DNA of 7,894 nt from Opitutaceae bacterium. Lineage in GTDB: Bacteria > Verrucomicrobiota > Verrucomicrobiia > Opitutales > Opitutaceae. Shown in pieces: positions 1 to 6,948 of this stretch. Location: the NCBI GenBank assembly GCA_020847775.1, contig JADLBI010000071.1:1-7894 (forward strand), given 5' to 3'. Made by a program: the position numbers and the translations under genes. The notes under the pieces were generated by a model. That model saw nothing but the letters and a program-made list of their open reading frames with translations. It searched no databases and was not told where the DNA came from. Within the stretch, counting starts at the first letter, position 1, and each line of letters starts with the position of its first letter.

Positions 1-705
1 AACTACCACTTGGACTACGGTCGGCCGGAGCAGCACGTCCTCACGCCCGGTTGGATTGATGTCGCGCGCATCGACACCTGGCGCGAACAACATCCGCGCG
101 AAACCCTCCGCGCCGACTTTGACCTCCTACCCGGCGAACTGCTCGTCACCAACATCGGCACGGTCTGCGATCGCAAGGGCCAGCATATCTTCGCGCGCGC
201 CGTGGCCTTGTTCAATCTGCGCTATCCCGAACTCGCTCGGCGCACACGATTTCTCCTGCTGGGCGGAGGCGATACACCCTTCGACGCCGTGCTGGACGAC
301 CTGCTCACCCATCTGGCGCTGCCCAATCTCGCGGTGCGCCCGGGCACCTCGGACTATTTTCCCTATTACGCCGCCGCCGACTTGTTCGTCTGCTCAACCT
401 ACGAGGAATCCTCCCCGCGCGTCATTCTTGAAGCCATGGCCTTTCAAACGCCAATCCTCAGTTCCGGCGTACACGGCGTGCCGGAGCAGGTGACCGATGG
501 GCTTGAGGCCACCCTCGTCCCACCCGGCGACACCGCCGCGCTCTGCGAGGCCATAGCCCGGCTGTTGAAGTGTCCCGCCATCGGCCGCGAACTAGCCGCG
601 CGCGCCCGCGCCCGCGTCCTGCGCGATTTCGAAGCGGGCGTCCTCCTTCCCCGCCACGCCGCCCTCGCCGCGTGCGTGGCCAATGGTTCCGTCCTCGGGG
701 TGTAG
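1..705 (+). CDS. Glycosyltransferase family 4 (GT-B), C-terminal part; 5' end outside window
   Basis: The reading frame is open from base 1, so the N-terminal acceptor-binding domain lies upstream; 234 residues are visible, ending at TAG 703-705. This is the nucleotide-sugar-binding Rossmann half of a GT-B retaining transferase. It opens with the strand-loop VTNIGTVCDRKGQ (around residues 47-59), the usual start of this domain, in which a Lys after Arg contacts the donor phosphate. A strand with a glycine turn follows (FLLLGGG, about 84-90), then the YYAAADLFVCSTYEES segment and the EX7E signature (Glu136 and Glu144 in EESSPRVILEAM). The end carries the typical GVPE/DG and PPGD motifs (about 159-178). 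Such enzymes transfer sugars to lipopolysaccharide, exopolysaccharide or similar acceptors in the cytoplasm; donor and acceptor cannot be told from this half. It converges on rsmG and has no visible link to the metal genes. Confidence 0.87.
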   Translation, partial: NYHLDYGRPEQHVLTPGWIDVARIDTWREQHPRETLRADFDLLPGELLVTNIGTVCDRKGQHIFARAVALFNLRYPELARRTRFLLLGGGDTPFDAVLDDLLTHLALPNLAVRPGTSDYFPYYAAADLFVCSTYEESSPRVILEAMAFQTPILSSGVHGVPEQVTDGLEATLVPPGDTAALCEAIARLLKCPAIGRELAARARARVLRDFEAGVLLPRHAALAACVANGSVLGV

Positions 706-864
706 TGGTGACCTTGCGATTCCCAGGTGCCAGTGCCGCAATGTTCCGAATGGAACTCCGATAGGACTAAATACTCCGAACGCCGCGGTCTGCCAAACGT
801 TGTTGAAACTCCTCGGCAACGGAATTCACGGCCAACACATCTGCAGGGAACGTGCTTGAGCTCA
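706..864. other. Convergent intergenic region
   Basis: This stretch lies between the stop of the glycosyltransferase and the stop of rsmG. It is less GC-rich than its surroundings. The only local structure I see is a small perfect hairpin, GTTCC-GAAT-GGAAC at 743-756, without a T run, so it is not a convincing terminator. A possible 32-codon minus-strand ORF (767-865) occupies much of it and is listed separately. Confidence 0.5.
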
Positions 865-865
865 T
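767..865 (-). CDS. Possible 32-residue ORF coupled to rsmG
   Basis: The rsmG stop and an ATG overlap by one base on the minus strand (TAATG, 863-867), and this ATG opens a 32-codon frame ending at TAG 767-769. The peptide begins MSSSTFPADVLAVNSVAEEF and continues with a charged, helix-like stretch rich in Gln, Arg and Asp. I do not recognise it. Its third codon positions are only about half G/C, clearly lower than in the flanking genes, which argues either against coding or for a decayed remnant of a longer downstream gene. The coupled start is the only positive sign; chance is a serious alternative. Confidence 0.22.
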   Translation of the reverse strand: MSSSTFPADVLAVNSVAEEFQQRLADRGVRSI

Positions 866-1548
866 TATCGCCCGCCAATCGGTGCGCGGAAATGCAGAAG
901 AAACTTCTCCGCAAAGAAGGGACGATTGACCCACGAGTCGAGCGGCCACACGGCCGTCGGCCGCACGGCGCCGCCCGCGAGTTCGTCGCGCCAAAGCGTG
1001 CCCTTGAAATACAACACGCCATTGGCGGGTTGGCCTTGGGCGCCGGGGCGCAAGAGTGGACGAGCCCAGCCGAGAAACGCGGGGAGTGCCGTCACCGCGC
1101 GACCGGTCACGTAATCGAATTTTTCGCGAATAGTCTCCGCGCGCACCGCGAGTCCGCGCACATTGTTCAGCCCCAGCTCATCGGCCATCGCCGTCACCGC
1201 GTTGATTTTTTTGCCGACGGAATCCACCAGCGTAAACCGGCATTCCGGATAAACGATCGCCAGCGCTAGACCGGGAAAACCACCGCCGGTGCCTAGGTCG
1301 GCAAACGTCGCGCCCTTCGCCGGGCGTAACACTTTCGTCATCGTGAGCGCGTGCAGCAAATGATGTTCCTCGATATGGTCCGCGTCCTTGCGCGAGATGA
1401 GGTTGATGCGTTCGTTCCACGAACGCACACACGCGCCGAGCCAACCGAGTTGCACGACTGTGTTCTCCGGCAGCTCGGGGAAATATGCCCGCACCAAGGG
1501 CAGGTCCATCGGTTCGATCGCAGCAACCATACCCCAGACCACCGACAT
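865..1548 (-). CDS. rsmG: 16S rRNA (guanine-N7)-methyltransferase RsmG
   Basis: This enzyme methylates N7 of G527 (E. coli numbering) in the 530 loop of 16S rRNA using S-adenosylmethionine; its loss gives low-level streptomycin resistance in many bacteria. The 227 residues are close to the family length of about 200-240. Family hallmarks are in order: WNERINLISRKD (44-55), EEHHLLHAL (60-68), the SAM-binding glycine loop DLGTGGGFPG (84-93) preceding LALAI, motif II with acidic residue LVDSVGKK (107-114), and the later GRAVTALPAFLGWARPLLRPG segment. The start at 1548 gives the longest form; in-frame ATGs at 1530 (preceded by a GGGG stretch) and 1509 are alternatives that would leave all motifs intact. 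It is transcribed divergently from the metal operon. The usual companions mnmG and parAB are not visible on either side. Confidence 0.95.
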   Translation of the reverse strand: MSVVWGMVAAIEPMDLPLVRAYFPELPENTVVQLGWLGACVRSWNERINLISRKDADHIEEHHLLHALTMTKVLRPAKGATFADLGTGGGFPGLALAIVYPECRFTLVDSVGKKINAVTAMADELGLNNVRGLAVRAETIREKFDYVTGRAVTALPAFLGWARPLLRPGAQGQPANGVLYFKGTLWRDELAGGAVRPTAVWPLDSWVNRPFFAEKFLLHFRAPIGGR

Positions 1549-1600
1549 GATCGTCGCGCGGCAATCGCATTTCGACCGTGCCCCGCTCGCGAGTCAGAGT

Positions 1601-1606
1601 TTGACA
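1601..1606 (+). promoter_or_regulatory. Candidate -35 element of the metal operon
   Basis: A perfect TTGACA lies 30 bases before the GTG start at 1637, within the 88-base divergent region between rsmG and the Cys-rich gene. No good -10 hexamer follows: the best-spaced positions, around 1624-1630, read CCTCAGT. If this element works, transcription would begin at or within a few bases of the GTG, making the first gene leaderless or nearly so. A weak -10 beside a strong -35 would also suit activator control, but no operator repeat is evident. Confidence 0.3.
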
Positions 1607-1636
1607 AGCCGCCCGAATCATTTCCTCAGTAACGCT

Positions 1637-2035
1637 GTGAACCGTCCGCTCCTGCGCATCACCGCGTTTCTTCTGCTGGCCCTCTGGCTGCCGGCGACGC
1701 AGCATTGCGGACTCGAAGCGGCCGGACTGTTTGGCGATGCGATGGAATGTCACGAGCCGGACGGCTGCGCGACGCCGCACGAGGAATCGCACTGCGATAC
1801 CGACAACTGCCAGCCGATTGAAAACACGGCTTACAAGTCATCGCTCAATGCGATCCACGTCGCCGCGCCTCTCGCGCTCACCTGCCTTTGCTGCCTGCAC
1901 GAAATCACGCCGGAAACCATTGTGGTCCCGTTGGTTTCACCCGAGCGGGCCAATCCGCCGCCCGAACTCGCCCCGACTTGGCAGTTCGTCGCCCGCGCCG
2001 CGCTTTCGCCGCGCGCGCCTACCACGGTTTCCTGA
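1637..2035 (+). CDS. Exported Cys/His-rich protein, first gene of metal-efflux cluster
   Basis: I chose the GTG start at 1637 because it places a textbook signal peptide at the N-terminus: basic start (NRPLLR), hydrophobic core about 8-18 and a break at PAT. Earlier in-frame starts (ATG 1547, TTG 1601) would put non-signal residues before it. The 132-residue product carries eight Cys. HCGLEAAGL sits at 23-31. Cys38-His39, Cys44, His48, His52-Cys53 and Cys58 form an acidic Cys/His cluster, followed by CQPIENTAYK (58-67). A second group is LTCLCC followed by His88 (81-88). The C-terminal third is Pro-rich and unremarkable. It loosely recalls small CopL-like or hypothetical proteins found ahead of heavy-metal RND operons, though I cannot name a family. 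A periplasmic metal-binding or sensing role is inferred from composition and position. The 103-base gap to the next gene suggests the same operon. No Shine-Dalgarno is visible. Confidence 0.72.
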   Translation: MNRPLLRITAFLLLALWLPATQHCGLEAAGLFGDAMECHEPDGCATPHEESHCDTDNCQPIENTAYKSSLNAIHVAAPLALTCLCCLHEITPETIVVPLVSPERANPPPELAPTWQFVARAALSPRAPTTVS

Positions 2036-2086
2036 CCGGTCCCTGCGCGGACCGGCTTGGTGACACTTCCGCCCGGCGCTCGCCGG
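2036..2086 (+). promoter_or_regulatory. Two tandem hairpins after the Cys-rich gene
   Basis: Immediately after the TGA at 2033-2035 a perfect 7-bp stem CCGGTCC/GGACCGG (2036-2042 with 2049-2055, loop CTGCGC) can form. A second stem CCGGC/GCCGG follows (2073-2077 with 2082-2086, loop GCTC). Neither is followed by a T run, so a simple intrinsic terminator is unlikely. Placed between the first gene and the coupled pump genes, they could stabilise a processed transcript end or modulate read-through; that is inference. Confidence 0.3.
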
Positions 2087-2138
2087 CGAAGTATTCCTGC
2101 AACCCGCCGTCGCGTCCGCGCGCGGCCTCCCACCCGTC

Positions 2139-3395
2139 ATGAAACCGTTTCACTTATTACTTCTCTCCACTTTTTTTCTCCCTCTCGTTCGCGCGACTGA
2201 ACCCGTCGCGATCGACGCGCTCGTCACTGAGATCGTCGCGCAGAATCCCGAGCGGCAATTCTACGAAGCCGCCATCGCCGCCGCGCAGGCCGAAACCAAG
2301 CTCGCCGGACGGCGATCCGACCCCGAGCTCTCGTTCGACGTCGGTCGCAAGCGCGTGCGCAACGGCAATGCGCTTGCCGCCGAAGGCACCGCGTGGTCGG
2401 TCAGCGTCACCCAAACCTTCGAGTGGCCCGGCCGCCTCGCCCTGCGCAAGGCCATCGCCAATCACGATCGCGAACTCGCCGAGCTCGGGCTCGACCGCTT
2501 CGACCGCGCGCTCGCCGCACGCGCCCGGCTGCTCACGCAAGGTCTGCACGCCGCGCACACCAAGGCCGAATCCGTGCGCGAGGTCGCGGATCGTTTCACC
2601 GACCTCAAGACCACGCTGCTCGCACGCGATCCCGCCGGCATCACGCCGTTGCTCGAAACGCGTGTGATCGAGGCCGCCGAACTCGCGTTGCAGCGCCGCG
2701 CGAGCGACGCGGAACTCGCCGTGCAAGCCGCCTTGCTCGAACTCAATCAACTGCGCGGCACCGCGCTCGACGCCCCGCTCCGCGTCGCCATCGCGCCACT
2801 CATGTTGCCCGAGGCTCCCGCGCGTGACGTTTTACTCGATGCCGCGTTGAACGGTAATTTTGACTACGCGATGCGGCGCGTGGAATTGGAACAGCAAGGC
2901 ACCGTCGTCGCGCTCGCCCGCAACGAGCGCAAACCGGCCCTGAGCGTCAGCCCCTTCGTCTCGCAGGAAAAGGCCGGCGAGCGCGAAACGGTCGTCGGCC
3001 TCGGTTTCAGCCTGCCGCTGCCCCTGCCCGGCCGCACCGGCGCGGTGATCTCCGGTGCCGAGTCGCGTCAACGTCAGGCCGAAGCCGCGTTGTTCGTCGC
3101 GCGGCGCGAACTCGAACGCGCCGTGCTCACCGCAGAGCAGCGTTATGTCGCCAAGCTCGCAGAGATGGCACGATGGTCGCCCGACACGCTCGCGCAATTC
3201 CGCGAAGCCGCCGTGCTCGCCGATCGCCATTACCGCACCGGGGCCGTGCCGATCGCCACCTACGTCGAGCTGCAACAGAGCTACCTCGACGCCATCGAGG
3301 CGTTGCTCGACACCGAAGCCGAAGCGCTCGCCGCCGCGCTCGCGCTCGAAGAACTCACCGGCCTGTCCCTCAACCTGCAATCCGCCGCCCAATGA
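2139..3395 (+). CDS. TolC/CzcC-family outer membrane efflux protein
   Basis: The 418-residue length fits outer membrane factors of heavy-metal RND pumps (CzcC, CusC), which form a trimeric beta-barrel plus alpha-helical tunnel that carries metal ions across the outer membrane. A signal peptide spans about residues 1-19 (hydrophobic LLLLSTFFLPL, cleavage near VRA|TEP); there is no lipobox Cys, unlike CusC. Two OEP repeats can be seen. The first begins near IDALVTEIVAQNPERQFYEA, with an alternating strand region SVSVTQTFEWPG (about 87-98). The second has VVGLGFSLPLPLPG (about 284-297), the corresponding turn, and a long helix near the end with HYRTGAVPIATYVELQQSYLDA, a hallmark sequence of this family. 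The last helices are rich in Ala, Glu and Leu. Its stop overlaps the next start (ATGA, 3392-3395), so it is translationally coupled to the adaptor-like gene. No Shine-Dalgarno is visible. Confidence 0.92.
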   Translation: MKPFHLLLLSTFFLPLVRATEPVAIDALVTEIVAQNPERQFYEAAIAAAQAETKLAGRRSDPELSFDVGRKRVRNGNALAAEGTAWSVSVTQTFEWPGRLALRKAIANHDRELAELGLDRFDRALAARARLLTQGLHAAHTKAESVREVADRFTDLKTTLLARDPAGITPLLETRVIEAAELALQRRASDAELAVQAALLELNQLRGTALDAPLRVAIAPLMLPEAPARDVLLDAALNGNFDYAMRRVELEQQGTVVALARNERKPALSVSPFVSQEKAGERETVVGLGFSLPLPLPGRTGAVISGAESRQRQAEAALFVARRELERAVLTAEQRYVAKLAEMARWSPDTLAQFREAAVLADRHYRTGAVPIATYVELQQSYLDAIEALLDTEAEALAAALALEELTGLSLNLQSAAQ

Positions 3396-3802
3396 AACCC
3401 TTCCTCTCCCTCCTCGCCCTTGCGATCACTTTACTCGCCAACGGCTGTGCAGAGTCCACTGCGCGCGAAGCCGCACCGACCGCCGAACCCGCGGCGACAT
3501 ACAAGGCCGGGCACGGCGTGCAATTGTCGCCCGTCGCTGCGCAATTCGCTGATCTCGCCACCGCCGAATTCATCGACCGGCTGCCCGCCCAAGCGCTCTT
3601 GCGCACCGCGCGTGGCGATTTCGTTTACGTCGTCAATGACGTCTGGATGCTCCGCACGCCAATCACGCTGGCCGCTGATGGCGTTACAGTGATCGGCGGA
3701 CTGTATGAAGGCGACTTCATCGTCACACGCGGCGTGCGCTCGCTCTGGCTCGCCGAGTTGCAAGCCGTCAATGGAGGCGTCGGCTGCGCCGATGGACATT
3801 GA
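3392..3802 (+). CDS. Minimal CzcB-like adaptor lipoprotein (C-terminal membrane-fusion domain only)
   Basis: The ATG overlaps the previous stop (ATGA) and the TGA at 3800-3802 overlaps the pump start, so the gene sits exactly where the adaptor (czcB) belongs in a czcCBA order. The 136-residue product has a short signal with lipobox-like LLANGC (Cys19), implying a lipoprotein. YKAGHGVQLSP (37-47) resembles the first membrane-proximal strand of CzcB proteins. ALLRTARGDFVYVVN...LRTPITL...GLYEGDFIVTRGV..LWLAELQ (68-124) matches the C-terminal membrane-proximal domain that docks on the pump. The tail is GCADGH. The lipoyl/barrel-sandwich domain, the alpha-hairpin and most of the beta-barrel, normally some 200 or more residues, are absent, and no space for them exists on either side. 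It may be a genuine mini-adaptor or an in-frame deletion derivative. The adaptor family is fairly sure; function is open. Confidence 0.8.
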   Translation: MKPFLSLLALAITLLANGCAESTAREAAPTAEPAATYKAGHGVQLSPVAAQFADLATAEFIDRLPAQALLRTARGDFVYVVNDVWMLRTPITLAADGVTVIGGLYEGDFIVTRGVRSLWLAELQAVNGGVGCADGH

Positions 3803-6800
3803 TGTTTGATCGCATCATCGACTTTTCGTTGCGACGCCGCGGCCTCGTCGTCTGCGCGGCGTTGCTGGTGGCCGCCGCCGGACTCTGGTCGGCCTTGCAC
3901 ATCAATGTGGATGCGGTGCCCGACATCACGAGTCCACAGGTGCAGATCAACACCGCTGTCGAAACGCTCGCGCCGGACGAAGTGGAAACGCTCGTCACCA
4001 TTCCCATCGAACGCGAACTCGCCGGCTTGCCCGGCATCACGGAACTGCGCTCCTTGTCCAAGTTCGGCCTCTCGCAAGTCACACTGACTTTCAAAGACGG
4101 CATCGACATCTATCGCACGCGGCAACTCGTCGCGGAACGACTCGCCAACGCGGCCAACGCGCTACCCGCCGGAGTCAGTCCCGCCCTCGCGCCAATCAGC
4201 ACCGCCCTCGGCGAGATCGTTTACTATGCGCTGCGCTATCGCGACGACGCACCGTCGCGGCCCGTGAGCGAGGCGGACCGGATGCGCGAGTTGCGCTTGA
4301 TTCACGACTATCTCATTCGCCCGCAATTGCGCGCCGTGCCCGGCCTCGCCGAGGTCAACGCCATCGGCGGTTACGAAAAGCAAATCATCATCGCGCCTGA
4401 TCCGGCGAAACTCCAGGCGGCCGGCGTCAGCTTTGCCGATCTCGCGGATGTCATTCGCGCCGGGACCAAAAACGCCGGCGGCGGCATCCTCGAACTCGGC
4501 GGCGAAGCCGTCGTCGTCCGCGCCAACACGCGCGCCGCCAACGCCGCGGAGCTTGCGGGCCTGCCGGTAAAATTCGCCGGCGGCGCGCGCCCGCTGGTTA
4601 TCGGCGATCTCGCCGAAGTCTCCATCGGCTCCGCCACGCGCACCGGCGCGGCGACGATGGACGGCGAAGAAACGATCATCGGCGCGGCCATCATGCTCTC
4701 CGGCGAAAATAGTCGTTTGGTCGCGCAGGCCGCCGTCAAACGACTGGACGAATTGCAACGCCAGCTCCCCGACGGCACCGAGTTGCGCGTGGTTTACGAT
4801 CGCTCGGATTTGGTCAACGCCACCATTCGCACCGTGGAGACGAATCTCTTCGAAGGCGCGGTGCTTGTCGCCGCGATTTTGTTTCTCCTCCTCGGCAACT
4901 GGCGCGGCGCGGTCATCGTGACTTGCGCGATTCCCCTGTCGTTTTTGTTCATGCTCTCCGGCCTCGCCCAAGGCGGTATCAGCGCAAACTTGATGAGTCT
5001 CGGCGCGATCGACTTCGGCCTCATTGTGGACGGCGCGATCGTGATGGTGGAAAACATCATCCGCCACCTCGCCGAAAAACAACATGCGCTCGGCCGTCCG
5101 CTCACCGCGCAGGAGCGTTTCGCCGAGGTGCGACACTCCGCCCGCGAGGTCGCGCGACCGATGTTTTTCGGCGTGCTCGTGATCACGCTCGTTTACGTGC
5201 CGGTGCTCGCGCTCACCGGCATCGAGGGCAAGATGTTCCGCCCGATGGCGATCGCCGTCATGCTCGCCCTTGGCGGAGCGCTGGCGCTCGCACTCACGTT
5301 GATGCCCGCGCTGTGCTCTTGGTTTCTGCGCGGCACGATTAACGAACGCGACAGTTGGCTCGTGCGTGGGGCGAAGGCACTCTACACGCCGCTGCTCGCG
5401 GCCGCGATGCGGCTGCGCTGGCTCGTGGTCGCTTGCGCGCTACTGCTCTTCGCTGTCACCGGTTGGATATTCACGAGGCTCGGCGCGGAATTCATACCGC
5501 AACTCGATGAAGGCTCCATATCTATCCAGATGATTCGCGGTAACAGCGTGGCGCTCGGCGAATCCGTCGCGTTGCAAGAACGCTCGGAGGCGCTGCTGTT
5601 GGAACAGTTTCCCGAGATCAGCCATCTGTTCGCACGCATCGGCACGGCGGAAATCGCCACCGATCCGATGGGGCCGAACGTCTCCGACACCTACGTCTTT
5701 CTGCACCCGCGCGACCAGTGGCGCAAGATCGACGGCCGCACCGCGACGAAGGCGGACTTGATCCACGAGATGCAACGCGTGCTCACCGCGACCATTCCGG
5801 GCCAGACCTATTTGTTCTCCCAGCCCATCCAACTACGCTTCAATGAACTCATGGCCGGCGCGCGCGCCGATCTGTCGCTAAAAATTTACGGCGACGATTT
5901 CGCCGAGTTGGAGACAATCGCGGCCGCGGCCGTGGAGATTCTCCACGACATCCCCGGTGGCGGCGACGTGGCCTTCGAGGCACCGGGACGCTTGCCGGTC
6001 TTGGAAATCACCCCGAAACGCGCTGCCCTCGCCGGACTTGGTTTGCACGCCGACGAACTCAACAGCGTGATCGCCAGCGCGCTCGGCGGCGAAACCGCCG
6101 GTTCCCTCGTGAACGGCAGCATCCAGACCGACGTGGTCGTGCGGCTCGCCGAGACTGACCGTCTCGATCTCGCCGGCCTGCGCCAGCTGCCCGTCAACGG
6201 CGCGGTCGGCGCGCAAGTGCCATTATCACAAGTGGCCGAAATCAACGTCGAGGAACGCGTCGGCACGCTCACGCGCGAGGACACGCGTCGGCGCGTCTCC
6301 ATCCTCATCAACGTGCGCGGACGCGACACCGAAGGTTTTGTGCGCGAAGCCGAAGCGAAACTCGCCGACGAACTCACCCTGCCGAGCGGTTACGCGTATG
6401 AATTCGGTGGGCAGTTCGAAAATCTCCAAGCCGCGCGCGCGCGCCTCGCCATCGTCGTGCCTGGCGCATTGTTGCTCATCCTTGTGCTCATTTATGCGAG
6501 CTTCGGAAGCATGCGTCAGGCCGCGCTGGTCTTCGTGTGCGTGCCGTTGGCTGCGACCGGCGGCGTGGTCGCGTTGGCGATGCGCGGACTGCCGTTTACG
6601 ATCTCCGCCGGCGTCGGCTTCATCGCGCTCTCCGGCATCGCCGTGCTCAACGGCATCATGCTCGTCAGCTTCATCAATCAACTGCGCGCGCAAGGCCGCG
6701 ATGTGCGCACCGCCGTCATCGAGGGCACGCTCACGCGCCTGCGCCCCAAGCTCATGACCGCGCTCGTCGCGTCGCTCGGCTTCGTGCCGATGGCGCTTGC

Positions 6801-6948
6801 TACCGGTCCCGGCGCCGAAGTCCAACGCCCGCTCGCCACCGTCGTTATTGGCGGCGTCATCACGTCAACCTTTCTCACGCTCGTCGTCCTGCCCGTGCTC
6901 TACGACTGGCTCGAAAACAAAAATCGCTCCCAACCCAATCTATCATGA
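3802..6948 (+). CDS. czcA: CzcA-family heavy-metal RND efflux pump (divalent-cation type)
   Basis: This inner-membrane proton antiporter works as a trimer, moving metal cations from periplasm or cytoplasm into the outer membrane channel. The 1048-residue length is standard. I use ATG 3802; a TTG one codon earlier is less likely. The N-terminus (MFDRIIDFSLRRRGLVV, then IDAVPDIT-like VDAVPDITSPQVQINT) is typical, with TM1 near 11-31. TM4 carries DFGLIVDGAIVMVEN with Asp404, Asp410 and Glu417, at the spacing of the three acidic residues required for transport in Cupriavidus CzcA. In the porter domain LDEGSISIQM and TAEIATDPMGPNVSDTY align with CzcA-type pumps; the positions of the first two Met of the CusA copper/silver triad are not Met, favouring Zn, Co, Cd or Ni. 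Two groups of membrane helices (about 345-520 and 875-1035) are evident. The stop overlaps the next ATG (ATGA, 6945-6948). Exact metal is unproven. Confidence 0.96.
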   Translation: MFDRIIDFSLRRRGLVVCAALLVAAAGLWSALHINVDAVPDITSPQVQINTAVETLAPDEVETLVTIPIERELAGLPGITELRSLSKFGLSQVTLTFKDGIDIYRTRQLVAERLANAANALPAGVSPALAPISTALGEIVYYALRYRDDAPSRPVSEADRMRELRLIHDYLIRPQLRAVPGLAEVNAIGGYEKQIIIAPDPAKLQAAGVSFADLADVIRAGTKNAGGGILELGGEAVVVRANTRAANAAELAGLPVKFAGGARPLVIGDLAEVSIGSATRTGAATMDGEETIIGAAIMLSGENSRLVAQAAVKRLDELQRQLPDGTELRVVYDRSDLVNATIRTVETNLFEGAVLVAAILFLLLGNWRGAVIVTCAIPLSFLFMLSGLAQGGISANLMSLGAIDFGLIVDGAIVMVENIIRHLAEKQHALGRPLTAQERFAEVRHSAREVARPMFFGVLVITLVYVPVLALTGIEGKMFRPMAIAVMLALGGALALALTLMPALCSWFLRGTINERDSWLVRGAKALYTPLLAAAMRLRWLVVACALLLFAVTGWIFTRLGAEFIPQLDEGSISIQMIRGNSVALGESVALQERSEALLLEQFPEISHLFARIGTAEIATDPMGPNVSDTYVFLHPRDQWRKIDGRTATKADLIHEMQRVLTATIPGQTYLFSQPIQLRFNELMAGARADLSLKIYGDDFAELETIAAAAVEILHDIPGGGDVAFEAPGRLPVLEITPKRAALAGLGLHADELNSVIASALGGETAGSLVNGSIQTDVVVRLAETDRLDLAGLRQLPVNGAVGAQVPLSQVAEINVEERVGTLTREDTRRRVSILINVRGRDTEGFVREAEAKLADELTLPSGYAYEFGGQFENLQAARARLAIVVPGALLLILVLIYASFGSMRQAALVFVCVPLAATGGVVALAMRGLPFTISAGVGFIALSGIAVLNGIMLVSFINQLRAQGRDVRTAVIEGTLTRLRPKLMTALVASLGFVPMALATGPGAEVQRPLATVVIGGVITSTFLTLVVLPVLYDWLENKNRSQPNLS

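Noticed and set aside
743..756. GTTCC-GAAT-GGAAC hairpin as a terminator for the glycosyltransferase
   Set aside because: Only 5 bp and no T run on either strand.
1388..1636. Upstream part of the Cys-rich protein frame (starts at 1388, 1547 or 1601)
   Set aside because: It overlaps the rsmG coding end and would bury the signal peptide; GTG 1637 is the better start.
1178..1792. 204-codon minus-strand frame across rsmG and the divergent region
   Set aside because: It overlaps the conserved part of rsmG in another frame and is Arg-rich without motifs; a shadow frame.
2157..2750. 197-codon minus-strand frame inside the outer membrane factor gene
   Set aside because: Antisense to a well-supported OEP gene, Gly/Glu/Arg-rich, no motif.
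3173..3391. N-terminal extension of the mini-adaptor frame back to 3173
   Set aside because: The added residues are Arg/Pro-rich out-of-frame translation of the outer membrane factor gene; they contain no lipoyl or barrel sequence, so they are not the missing adaptor part. The lipoprotein signal starts at 3392.
4162..5136. 324-codon open frame on the minus strand within czcA
   Set aside because: It lies wholly antisense to clearly conserved pump sequence; its composition (Arg, Ala, Asp, Glu, His runs) is what a high-GC shadow frame gives, and it has no recognisable domain.
6537..6944. N-terminal extension of the Cys-tailed protein frame back to 6537
   Set aside because: It is an Arg/His-rich shadow of the pump's last helices; the signal peptide begins at the ATG 6945.
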